Below are positions 28,728 to 36,493 of a DNA stretch of 43,508 nt, in pieces. The notes below the pieces were generated by a model that saw only the letters and a program-made list of their open reading frames with translations, searched no databases and had not been told where the DNA came from. Made by a program: the position numbers and the translations under genes. Each line of letters opens with the position of its first letter. The stretch's first letter is position 1. The stretch spans positions 1-43,508 of the forward strand of contig NZ_BDMN01000127.1 in assembly GCF_002189065.1 (NCBI RefSeq), read 5' to 3'. The stretch is from Bathymodiolus platifrons methanotrophic gill symbiont. GTDB lineage: Bacteria; Pseudomonadota; Gammaproteobacteria; Methylococcales; Methylomonadaceae.

Positions 28728-30068
28728 CTATCTAAGGATTGCAATTCCTTTTAATAGATTTAGTGCTTCTTTCAATGGGTAGTCACGCATATCAACGCCT
28801 TTAACATCTTCGTCCTTTTCATTCTTCTCTGCTTCTTTTTTAGTCTCTTTTTCCTCGTTCTTACCATTACCATTGGATAAATGACGTGATAAATCAGCTT
28901 CTTTAATAGGCTTAAAATTAGTTGCTTCCAGAGTCTCTAGCTTAAGACGTTCAAGTTCTATATCTGGCTCTATACCCGTTGCCTGAATAGATCTACCTGA
29001 TGGTGTGAAATAACGTGCCGTCGTCATCTTAACCGCGCCACCATTGCCTGTAGGCATGATAGTTTGCACCGAACCTTTACCAAAAGATTTAGAACCCATA
29101 ATAATTGCACGTTTATGGTCTTGCAAAGCACCCGCAACAATTTCAGAGGCAGAGGCCGAACCCGCATTAATTAATATAACAATCGGTGCTCCGTCTAATA
29201 AATCACCCGGTGTTGCATTAAAATCCATTTTTGCATCTTTAATACGGCCCTCTGTATAAACGATTTTACCCGAGTTTAAAAAGGCATCACTGACTGACAC
29301 TGCGCCATTTAATACTCCACCCGGATTATTACGTAAATCCAGCACCATGCCTTTTAGCTCGCCGCCATTTTCTTTTTTAAGACTATTAACCGCTTCTTCA
29401 ACAGCTTTACCAGTTGGCGATTGAAAACTACTAATACGTAAATACCCAAAGCCTTCCTCTAAAGTACGACTACGTACACTTTTTACTTTAATTATATCTC
29501 TGACTAAAGTTACTTTAAAAGGAGCATTTTTTCCTTTACGAACTACAGTTAATACAATCTCACTACCCACTTCGCCACGCATTATTTTAACTGCATTGGT
29601 TAAGGTCATTCCTTTTACGGGTTGTTCATCTAGTTTAATGATTAAATCGCCTGATTGCATGCCCGCTCGCTGAGCAGGAGTGTCATCAATAGGAGAAATA
29701 ACCTTAACAAAACCATCCTCCATAGTAACCTGTATTCCAAGACCACCAAAACGTCCAGTTGTACCTACTTTTAATTCTTTATACTCTTCTGCATCCAGAT
29801 AGCTAGAGTGTGGGTCCAGACCAACTAACATACCCCGGATTGCATTTTCCAGAAGCTCTTTGTCATCAACAGATTCAACATAATCCTGTTTGATACGCCC
29901 GAAAATTTCAGTAAATGTTCTTAATTCTTCAAAAGGTAAACTAACTGCCTGCTCTGCTTCCTTATCTGCAAGCACTGACCCTGCAGTAGAAACTAAAACA
30001 CCAAGGCAACACCCAATAAGTAGCATTAAAATATTTTTTTGTTTAAACACGTTGTAAAACTCCGTCAC
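28728..30068 (-). CDS. ctpA: Carboxy-terminal processing protease (S41)
   Basis: 446 residues. An N-terminal membrane anchor or signal (about 13-34), an N-terminal helical region (DYVESVDDKELLENAIRGML, DPHSSYLD), a PDZ domain (GGLGIQVTMEDGFVKV to GEVGSEIVL) and the S41 catalytic domain with nucleophile Ser in NAGSASASEIVAGAL and general-base Lys in GSKSFGKGSVQ. The C-terminus is a charged Lys/Glu-rich linker. It acts in the periplasm on envelope proteins. The start is GTG, supported by AGGA upstream. It follows envC and gpmI on the same strand, a common gammaproteobacterial order. Confidence 0.95.
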   Translation of the reverse strand: MTEFYNVFKQKNILMLLIGCCLGVLVSTAGSVLADKEAEQAVSLPFEELRTFTEIFGRIKQDYVESVDDKELLENAIRGMLVGLDPHSSYLDAEEYKELKVGTTGRFGGLGIQVTMEDGFVKVISPIDDTPAQRAGMQSGDLIIKLDEQPVKGMTLTNAVKIMRGEVGSEIVLTVVRKGKNAPFKVTLVRDIIKVKSVRSRTLEEGFGYLRISSFQSPTGKAVEEAVNSLKKENGGELKGMVLDLRNNPGGVLNGAVSVSDAFLNSGKIVYTEGRIKDAKMDFNATPGDLLDGAPIVILINAGSASASEIVAGALQDHKRAIIMGSKSFGKGSVQTIMPTGNGGAVKMTTARYFTPSGRSIQATGIEPDIELERLKLETLEATNFKPIKEADLSRHLSNGNGKNEEKETKKEAEKNEKDEDVKGVDMRDYPLKEALNLLKGIAILR

Positions 30069-30268
30069 AATATTCCTGATAAATTCTATCTGAACCCATG
30101 ATCTTAGAAAAAATCAGTTGCTCACGGATTCAGATTTTTTGATTAAGGGTATTTTATATCAATATGCAAATAAATAATCTAATTCAATAAAAAAGAGAGA
30201 ATATCAATACTTATTAATTAGTAATTTATACGCATTTCACCGCCCAGTCTAGCAATAGCGAGTAGGCT

Positions 30269-31402
30269 TTAACGCCTTTTTTTACACCATTTTTTCGGGT
30301 TAAGTGGCTTATTTTTCTTACGAATTTCAAAATATAGCCCTGCTTTATCCCTACCGCCACTATTACCCAGTGTTGCTAGTGTCTCTCCCGCATTAACCCA
30401 ATCACCCACTTCTTTATATAAGCTCTGATTAAATGCATAGAGACTCATAAAGGTTTTATCATGCTTAACAATCACTAATAAACCATATCCTTTAAACCAG
30501 TCGGAAAAAACTACCTGTCCATGAGCGATAGCTTTTATTTTTGTACCTTCCTTTGCCCGAAGTAAGACTCCATTCCATTTACCATCAGCACGCTGACTAC
30601 CAAAGCTTCTAACTATCTTTCCCTTTACTGGCCAGGGCATTTTTCCTTTTAATTTAGTAAAAGACTTAGCTGGAGCTTCAGCAACAATTTTAACTTGTGT
30701 TGCTTTTTGAAGCGTCGTAATAAGGCGCTTTAACTGCTTCTCGTTCTTTTTCAGCCTAGACAATTGCTTACTATTCTTTTTATAGTCTTGCTTAATTTTA
30801 ACAAGCAATTGTTTGCGCTCTGTTTTGCTTATTACCAACTGTTCTTGAAGCAATTTATTTTCTGCCACGACCTTAGCCAGCACTTGCTTTTCTTGCTGCT
30901 TTTCCTGCTCTAGTGTTGTTAATAACTGCAAACTAGAATTAATCCGTTGCAGCTTATCCAGCCTAGCCTGATTAAAATACTGATAATAAGTCATAACCCG
31001 ACTACTTCGGCTGACATCTTGCTGATTAAATAACAGCTTTAATTGTTCCTGCCGACCAAGAGCATAGGCGGTTTTTACTTGTTCTGCCAATTGTTCTTTT
31101 TGTGTTAACAACCAGCCATTTTGTATTTGTATTTCTTGTTGAATGTCATTAATACGCTTTTGCTTCTGCTTGCTCTGAGTATTTAATGTCTGGATAGTAC
31201 GGGATATTTCCCCGTACTGTCGCTCTACACGCTTTAATTCAGAACTCGCATGCCCTTTCTGCTTATTTAAGCGCGATAAATTATCAGCCAGTGTTTTAAT
31301 TTTCTGCTGAACCTGGCGCAACTCTTTATCATTATTTACCGCAGCCATAGTCATGCTATGGCTGCAAAGTAAAAAAATTAACAGAAAAAACCTCACCTGC
31401 AC
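30269..31402 (-). CDS. envC: Murein hydrolase activator EnvC
   Basis: 377 residues: signal peptide (about 1-20), a long coiled coil (about 25-230, rich in Lys, Gln, Leu) and a C-terminal M23/LytM-like domain. The LytM domain is degenerate: the positions of the catalytic HxH are LYFEIRKKNKPLNP, as in E. coli EnvC, so it should activate the amidases AmiA/AmiB at the division septum rather than cut peptidoglycan itself. The start is a GTG that begins immediately after the gpmI stop; a second GTG two codons later is an alternative. Confidence 0.92.
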   Translation of the reverse strand: MQVRFFLLIFLLCSHSMTMAAVNNDKELRQVQQKIKTLADNLSRLNKQKGHASSELKRVERQYGEISRTIQTLNTQSKQKQKRINDIQQEIQIQNGWLLTQKEQLAEQVKTAYALGRQEQLKLLFNQQDVSRSSRVMTYYQYFNQARLDKLQRINSSLQLLTTLEQEKQQEKQVLAKVVAENKLLQEQLVISKTERKQLLVKIKQDYKKNSKQLSRLKKNEKQLKRLITTLQKATQVKIVAEAPAKSFTKLKGKMPWPVKGKIVRSFGSQRADGKWNGVLLRAKEGTKIKAIAHGQVVFSDWFKGYGLLVIVKHDKTFMSLYAFNQSLYKEVGDWVNAGETLATLGNSGGRDKAGLYFEIRKKNKPLNPKKWCKKRR

Positions 31403-32941
31403 TTAAGACTCTGTCAATAAAGACTTGCCATCCATTTCTACAGGTTGCTGTATACCTAGTATATCCAGCATGGTCGGCGCCAGGTCTTTTAAACTTCCAC
31501 CCTCAGCTAAAGGTTTTTGACCCCCAATATGCATTAATGGGACCGGACTGATCGTATGTGAAGTAAGAGGCCCACCCTGTTCATCACGCATTTGTTCAAT
31601 ATTGCCGTGATCAGCAGTCAATAACATTTGTCCGTCAACTTTTTCCAGTGCGCCTACAATAGCCGCTAATGAAGCATCTATTGTTTCTACCGCTTTCAGT
31701 GCCGCTTCCCATTTGCCTGTATGCCCCACCATATCGCAGTTTGCATAATTACACATAATGACATCATATTTTTGCTCGGTAATTGCATTGACTAAATGCT
31801 CTGTTACCTGTGCTGCATGCATTTCAGGCTGCAGATCATAGGTTTTCACTTTAGGAGAAGGCACCAGGATACGATCTTCGCCAACATTAGGCTCTTCGAC
31901 ACCGCCATTCATAAAAAAAGTGACGTGCGCATACTTTTCAGTTTCCGCTAAACGTAATTGCAACAGACCCTGCTGTGCCAAGACTTCACCCAGACTGTTT
32001 TTAATTTTCATAGCAGGATAAGCCTTCGGGTAAGGAAATTTTTCATTATATTCAGTCAGCGTGACAAAACACCCCTTAAAGCCTGCATGATTACGCTCAA
32101 ACCCTGAAAAATCACTGTCGGTGATTGCCTGACTAATTTCGCGTGCACGGTCAGCTCGAAAATTCATAAAAATGATAGCATCATTTTCCGCTAAGCGTGT
32201 TGCCTCACCCTGTGCATTTAATATCGCTGTTGCTGCAACAAACTCATCAGTTTCTTCGCGCTGATAAGCGGCCTGCAAACCTTCTATTGCCGTTTGCGCA
32301 GTATATTCACCTTCACCTAAAACAAGCAGTTGATGCGCTTTTTGTACGCGCTCCCAGCGATTATCGCGATCCATAACATAAAAACGCCCGACGATTGAAG
32401 CAATATGTCCTACCCCTAACTCATCAATTTTATCCTGCAAAGCTTTAAGAGATTGCTCTGCGCTGCTTGGCGCAACATCACGACCATCTAAAAAGGCATG
32501 CATAGCGATTTTTTTTAAGCCTTTTTTTGCCGCCAGTTCCAGCATCGCTAAAATATGCTTAATATGGCTGTGCACTCCACCTGGAGAAAGCAACCCAAGG
32601 ATATGCAATGTGCCATTATTATCAAGTGCCTGATCGACAGCCAGACATAAAGCCGGGTTTTCAAAAAAACTGCCAGACTCAATTGCATCACTGACTCTTG
32701 AAAAATCCTGGGGCACATAACGGCCTGTACCTATATGCATATGGCCAACTTCAGAATTACCCATTTGCTTATCGGGTAAACCCACAACGCTCCCAGAACA
32801 ATCTAGTTCAGTCATTGGGTATTTTTTCTGCAAGCTATCCCAGAATGGAGTATTAGCCTGAGCGATTGCGTTATAGTCAGTCTCCGGCCTTACACCAAAG
32901 CCATCAAGAATTAATAATACTAAAGGTTTGGGTCTCGTCAT
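31403..32941 (-). CDS. gpmI: 2,3-Bisphosphoglycerate-independent phosphoglycerate mutase
   Basis: 512 residues, full length. This Mn-dependent alkaline-phosphatase-fold enzyme interconverts 3- and 2-phosphoglycerate. LLILDGFGVRP (metal Asp), the phosphoserine site MGNSEVGHMHIGTGR, HAFLDGRDVAPSSA, GRFYVMDRDNRWERV and the second metal cluster MCNYANCDMVGHTGKW / LTADHGNIEQM are intact. The gpmI-envC-ctpA order is typical of gammaproteobacteria. The promoter should lie in 32942-33010. Confidence 0.97.
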   Translation of the reverse strand: MTRPKPLVLLILDGFGVRPETDYNAIAQANTPFWDSLQKKYPMTELDCSGSVVGLPDKQMGNSEVGHMHIGTGRYVPQDFSRVSDAIESGSFFENPALCLAVDQALDNNGTLHILGLLSPGGVHSHIKHILAMLELAAKKGLKKIAMHAFLDGRDVAPSSAEQSLKALQDKIDELGVGHIASIVGRFYVMDRDNRWERVQKAHQLLVLGEGEYTAQTAIEGLQAAYQREETDEFVAATAILNAQGEATRLAENDAIIFMNFRADRAREISQAITDSDFSGFERNHAGFKGCFVTLTEYNEKFPYPKAYPAMKIKNSLGEVLAQQGLLQLRLAETEKYAHVTFFMNGGVEEPNVGEDRILVPSPKVKTYDLQPEMHAAQVTEHLVNAITEQKYDVIMCNYANCDMVGHTGKWEAALKAVETIDASLAAIVGALEKVDGQMLLTADHGNIEQMRDEQGGPLTSHTISPVPLMHIGGQKPLAEGGSLKDLAPTMLDILGIQQPVEMDGKSLLTES

Positions 32942-33013
32942 GGTTTATCTCGTAGATTTTAAAAAATTAAAACAGTAAATATTTTATGATGCGCGCTATT
33001 TTATAACAATATA
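32942..33013. other. gpmI upstream region
   Basis: Short AT-rich stretch before the GC-rich element. It must carry the gpmI promoter, but no clear -35/-10 pair stands out to me. Confidence 0.3.
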
Positions 33014-33480
33014 AGGTGATTGTCGGAAAAGAATAGTTCAGATTGCGCAGGGTTTTTGTTCATCTTCTAAAGCCTGCCCCGTACTTGACACGGGGGCACG
33101 ACTACAGCCGCATAGTTGCGCTATGTCACTGTAGTCACAACGCCGAAGAAGGGCAACAGGCGCGCCATGCTACCTCACAACATTCTGGGACTCCTGTCAC
33201 CAACATTCATTCGCCTACGCAGCGAATGGGAGATGCCCTGGTCGCCCTGCGTCCGTCTCAACTACGCACAAAACCCTGCTCCGTTAAGACTACCTCAAAT
33301 GGCTGGACGGCTATTCGGAATGCAATTCTTGCCTCCCTCGCGCGCTACTAGCGCACTTCGGATCAGCGAATTGCCCTGTTGCCTACCAGGGACTAAAAAT
33401 CATCACTCCGCTTAGGCTCCGTTTCCCTGATTTTAAGCGAAAGACAAGTAAGCTGGACTATTCTTTGACAGAAACCACCT
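33014..33480. mobile_element. 467-bp GC-richer element with 28-bp inverted ends
   Basis: The termini 33014-33041 and 33453-33480 are inverted repeats that match at 21 of 28 positions. The right one carries the TTCTTTGACAGAAA core shared with 11.5 kb and 23.6 kb. The interior is clearly richer in G+C than the flanks and full of hairpins: CCCCGT/ACGGGG near 33077, CATTCGC/GCGAATG near 33210, CCCTG/CAGGG near 33376. Two overlapping open frames (33043-33351 and 33116-33415) have no credible ribosome site or protein-like composition, and I treat them as chance. No target duplication is evident. It is probably a non-autonomous mobile or structured repeat element. Confidence 0.55.
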
Positions 33481-34074
33481 AAAGAATCAGAATTCAATAA
33501 TATACGCAAGGACTGGCAGTGCTACAGCAGAAAACTTTCGGACATTATTAAACCCTCGTCCCTAAGTATTTTGTACGCAACACTCACCACCAAGTTAAGA
33601 TTTTATACACAATGAAACGCATAACCATGACTCACATTATAGGGGGCGATGAGTGCAGAGTTTGCAATTTTGAGTTGCTTGAATCTGAAAACCAGATCTA
33701 CACCATTTCTAGCACAAGCTCCAAATTTCAAAGAAATTCAAAAAACACATGGATAATCCAAGTGTTAAACTAAGGTTATTACGTATTATATTGGCTTAAT
33801 TCCTTACCCTAGTGCCTACAGATAACTAATTTTTTTTACGTTAAATTGATAATTATCATTGTAAATGAGAATCATATTTGCTAATAGTTGCGCTTTTTGA
33901 TATATTTAAGAGTTTTCTAATAAGCTTTAATAGGCTAAACTAGGCATTTTTCTTCAACCTTAAAAAAAAATAACAACCTAGCGCCTGCTTCTAAATTCAT
34001 TTAAAGCAGAACAAGTATGCAAATACAGCTTATTTGGATGTTATAATTACGCACCTTGCAAATAAAGTGAGCCC
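33481..34074. other. Intergenic region upstream of the ArsR-type regulator
   Basis: About 590 AT-rich bases with a Fur-box-like site (33846-33880) and a TATAAT (34042-34047) about 28 bases before the next ATG that may be its -10 box. A 53-codon frame at 33612-33773 lacks a ribosome site. I see no RNA gene or further mobile element. Confidence 0.5.
33846..33880 (+). promoter_or_regulatory. Fur-box-like overlapping operator
   Basis: TTGATAATTATCATTG followed by AATGAGAATCATATTTG: two overlapping matches to the Fur 7-1-7 pattern (TGATAAT-n-ATTATCA), with GAGAATCAT typical of iron-regulated promoters. It lies about 195 bases upstream of the ArsR-type gene. No typical iron-uptake gene follows, so the regulated transcript is uncertain. 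Confidence 0.55.
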
Positions 34075-34389
34075 ATGGAAATTCAAGATAATCAACCCTT
34101 ATATAATGATGCCGATATAGAAAGAGCAGCGCGCTGCTTAAAAGCTATGTCGCACCCTCTACGCTTAAAAATCCTTTGTGTATTAGGTACAGAGGCGATT
34201 AGCGTTCAAGATATCGTCGAAAAAGTGGGCACTAGCCAGAGTAATATATCGCAACATCTCGCTATTTTAAGAGAAAAAGATATATTAAACTTTAAAAAAG
34301 ATGCAAACCGCGTTTTTTACTATATTGATGACCCGCGTATGCTCAAGTTAATTGAGATGATGCGTCAGATTTTTTGTAATCAATGCTAA
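34075..34389 (+). CDS. ArsR-family winged-helix repressor, BigR/SqrR-like
   Basis: 104 residues with the ArsR/SmtB fold: AMSHPLRLKILCVLG (helix 1-2), the recognition helix SQSNISQHLAILREKDIL and a C-terminal dimer helix. It lacks the metal-site ELCVCDL motif of ArsR. Cysteines at 35 (LKILC) and 101 (QIFC) are placed like the redox pair of BigR/YgaV/SqrR, which form a di- or tetrasulfide with reactive sulfur species and release DNA. Cys21 and Cys104 are extra. The neighbouring rhodanese fits a sulfane-sulfur role. BigR-like function is inference from motif and context. Confidence 0.8.
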   Translation: MEIQDNQPLYNDADIERAARCLKAMSHPLRLKILCVLGTEAISVQDIVEKVGTSQSNISQHLAILREKDILNFKKDANRVFYYIDDPRMLKLIEMMRQIFCNQC

Positions 34390-34414
34390 TTTTAACCTAT
34401 TAATAAAACTCATA

Positions 34415-34846
34415 ATGGATCAATATATCGAATTCGCTTCCGAACACTGGATGCTCGTTACTGCTTTTTTTGCAGTTATTTATTTTTTAATCCAGGATAT
34501 TTTCGAAGCTAGCGTACGTAAATACCAAACGATTTCTCCCATGCTTACTGTGACCAAATTAAATACTGGCCACCCTATCATCCTTGATGTCCGCGAAGCC
34601 GGTGAGTTTAAAAAAGGACATATAGCAGATGCCATTCATATTCCACTGGATAGCATAGAAAATCAGGTTAAAAAAATTGATCTATATAAACAAGATGAAG
34701 TAATCGTCGTCTGTCACTCAGGTTCTCGTTCTGCTCCTGCTTGCTCAAATCTTCAAAAATTAGGTTTTGAAAATGTTTTTCTTATGACTGGCGGCATGCA
34801 ATCATGGGAAGAAAATAAACTGCCTATCGTTAAAAGCAAGAAATAA
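34415..34846 (+). CDS. Membrane-anchored rhodanese (YibN-like)
   Basis: 143 residues: an N-terminal transmembrane helix (about 12-30), then one rhodanese domain with ILDVREAGEFKKGHIADAIHIPL and the active-site loop CHSGSRS, whose Cys carries the persulfide. The domain should face the cytoplasm. It begins 25 bp after the repressor gene and is followed by secB and gpsA, which matches the gammaproteobacterial order yibN-grxC-secB-gpsA except that grxC is absent. It is likely co-transcribed with the repressor. Confidence 0.88.
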   Translation: MDQYIEFASEHWMLVTAFFAVIYFLIQDIFEASVRKYQTISPMLTVTKLNTGHPIILDVREAGEFKKGHIADAIHIPLDSIENQVKKIDLYKQDEVIVVCHSGSRSAPACSNLQKLGFENVFLMTGGMQSWEENKLPIVKSKK

Positions 34847-34873
34847 TAAATCCAATACATGTAAATTAAATGT

Positions 34874-34897
34874 GCCTTAAGGACTAAAGTCTTAGGC
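34874..34897. repeat. Imperfect palindrome in place of grxC
   Basis: GCCTTAAGGACT-AA-AGTCTTAGGC, an imperfect stem with two bulges in the 97-bp gap between the rhodanese gene and secB. Its GGACTAAAGTC core matches the hairpin after trmL. No remnant of a glutaredoxin frame is visible. Confidence 0.4.
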
Positions 34898-34943
34898 TTA
34901 CTTAAGAGCTAATAATTCGAATTAAACACTAACACACAAAATC

Positions 34944-35414
34944 ATGGCTGAAGAAAAGCAGGCACAAGAAAAGCAATTTTCAATACAAAAAATCTACACT
35001 AAAGATATCTCTTTTGAATCACCTGGATCGCCTAAAATTTTCACTGAAAAATGGGAGCCTACGGTTGACTTTAATTTAGGTACTAATGCATCACCTTTAG
35101 AAGACTCCCTATTTGAAGTTTCAATTACCGTTACTGTCACTGTAAAAACAGGCGAAACAACAGCTTACCTTGTGGAAGCAACCCAAGCGGGTATTTTTTC
35201 TTTGGCTGCTTTTTCAGATGAAGAAATGGGTCCTATGCTAGGTAGTTTTTGCCCTAATATTTTATTTCCTTATGCGCGCGAAGTAATCTCTGATTTAGTG
35301 GCTAAAGGTGGATTCCCACAACTTTTACTAGCACCTGTTAATTTTGATGCCTTATATGCACAGCATATTAAACAAGCGCAGCAACAATCGGCTAGCACAA
35401 GCACTTTAAATTAA
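34944..35414 (+). CDS. secB: Protein-export chaperone SecB
   Basis: 156 residues, full length. This tetrameric cytosolic chaperone keeps preproteins unfolded and hands them to SecA. FSIQKIYTKDISFESPGSP, the conserved VTVTVKTGETTAYLVEATQAGIF-type core and CPNILFPYAREVISDLVAKGGFPQLLLAPVNFD (in parts) are diagnostic. The C-terminal helix after YAQHIKQAQQQ is short and Ser-rich. Its partner SecA, with an intact SEC-C zinc tail that binds SecB, is also encoded here. It ends 8 bases before gpsA. Confidence 0.97.
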   Translation: MAEEKQAQEKQFSIQKIYTKDISFESPGSPKIFTEKWEPTVDFNLGTNASPLEDSLFEVSITVTVTVKTGETTAYLVEATQAGIFSLAAFSDEEMGPMLGSFCPNILFPYAREVISDLVAKGGFPQLLLAPVNFDALYAQHIKQAQQQSASTSTLN

Positions 35415-35422
35415 AATCTGCA

Positions 35423-36424
35423 ATGACTAGCAAGATCAGTGTCTTTGGCGCAGGCTCATGGGGAACAGCCCTAGCCATACAAGCCGCTAAAAATGGTAAT
35501 CAAACCTTGCTCTGGGGTCACCTTCCAGAGCATATTGCAAACCTGGCTAAAGACCGCCAAAATAAACGCTATCTTGCTAACCTGCCATTTCCCGACACCC
35601 TTCAAGTTACCGATAATCTAAAAGAAGCAGCTCAATTTAGTGACATCCTTTTAATCTCGGTTCCTAGCCATGTATTTCAAGAAACCCTACTTAAAATAAA
35701 GCCCTTTGTTAATGATCAGGTAAAAATTGCCTGGGCAAGTAAAGGCTTTAATCCAGAAACAGGCGAATTACTAAATAAAATTGTTGCTAATGTTTTCTCC
35801 ACTGAAACACCCGCTGCAGTTCTATCAGGACCCTCTTTTGCTCAAGAGGTTGCTGCAGGCTTACCATCTGCTGTCACTATAGCTGCAACCCAGCAAAGCT
35901 TTGCAGATCAGCTTGCACAGATTATGCACAGCCCACGTTTTCGTATTTATACAACTAATGACATCATTAGCGTACAAGTAGGTGGTGCGGTTAAAAATGT
36001 ACTAGCTATTGCTGCCGGAATTGCTGATGGTATTGGTTTTGGTGCGAATACCAGAGCTGCACTGGTTACCCGAGGAATAGCGGAAATTATTCGCCTGAAT
36101 ACTGCTTTGGGAGGACAACAGGAAACCCTAATGGGCCTCGCGGGATTAGGTGACTTGATTCTTACCTGTACCGACAATCAATCACGGAATCGCCGCTTTG
36201 GTATTGCGTTAGGGCAGGGAAAAAACAGAGAACAAGCAATACAAGAAATTGGCCAGGAAGTAGAAGGTATCTCGGCAGCAAAAGAAACCTATATGCTGGC
36301 TAAAAAACATGGCATTGATATGCCAATTACCGAACAAACCTACCGTGTATTATACGAAGGACTAGCACCATTAAGTGCAGTACAGAACCTATTACAACGC
36401 GACCAAAAGTCAGAAACATTGTAG
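35423..36424 (+). CDS. gpsA: Glycerol-3-phosphate dehydrogenase [NAD(P)+]
   Basis: 333 residues. Makes sn-glycerol-3-phosphate from DHAP for phospholipids. The Rossmann start ISVFGAGSWGTALAIQAAKNG, the ASKGF signature, LSGPSFAQEVAAGLP, the catalytic-lysine region VGGAVKNVLAIAAGIADG and LAGLGDLILTCT with SRNRRFG are all intact. It directly follows secB (8-bp gap), the usual gammaproteobacterial pairing. Confidence 0.97.
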   Translation: MTSKISVFGAGSWGTALAIQAAKNGNQTLLWGHLPEHIANLAKDRQNKRYLANLPFPDTLQVTDNLKEAAQFSDILLISVPSHVFQETLLKIKPFVNDQVKIAWASKGFNPETGELLNKIVANVFSTETPAAVLSGPSFAQEVAAGLPSAVTIAATQQSFADQLAQIMHSPRFRIYTTNDIISVQVGGAVKNVLAIAAGIADGIGFGANTRAALVTRGIAEIIRLNTALGGQQETLMGLAGLGDLILTCTDNQSRNRRFGIALGQGKNREQAIQEIGQEVEGISAAKETYMLAKKHGIDMPITEQTYRVLYEGLAPLSAVQNLLQRDQKSETL

Positions 36425-36493
36425 GACTTTTTTTAATTCTATCCTTTGCCTTTATCAGGACAAAAACTAGCTAAATAGCTCACTACTCCTGCA

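Noticed and set aside
33043-33415. Two overlapping plus-strand open frames of about 100 codons in the GC-rich element
   Set aside because: No ribosome site, odd composition and heavy overlap in two frames. The stretch is full of hairpins and its openness follows from high GC content, so I treat it as non-coding element DNA.
33612-33773. 53-codon plus-strand frame (MKRITMTHIIGG...) with two cysteines
   Set aside because: No ribosome site or recognisable composition, and it sits in otherwise non-coding AT-rich DNA.
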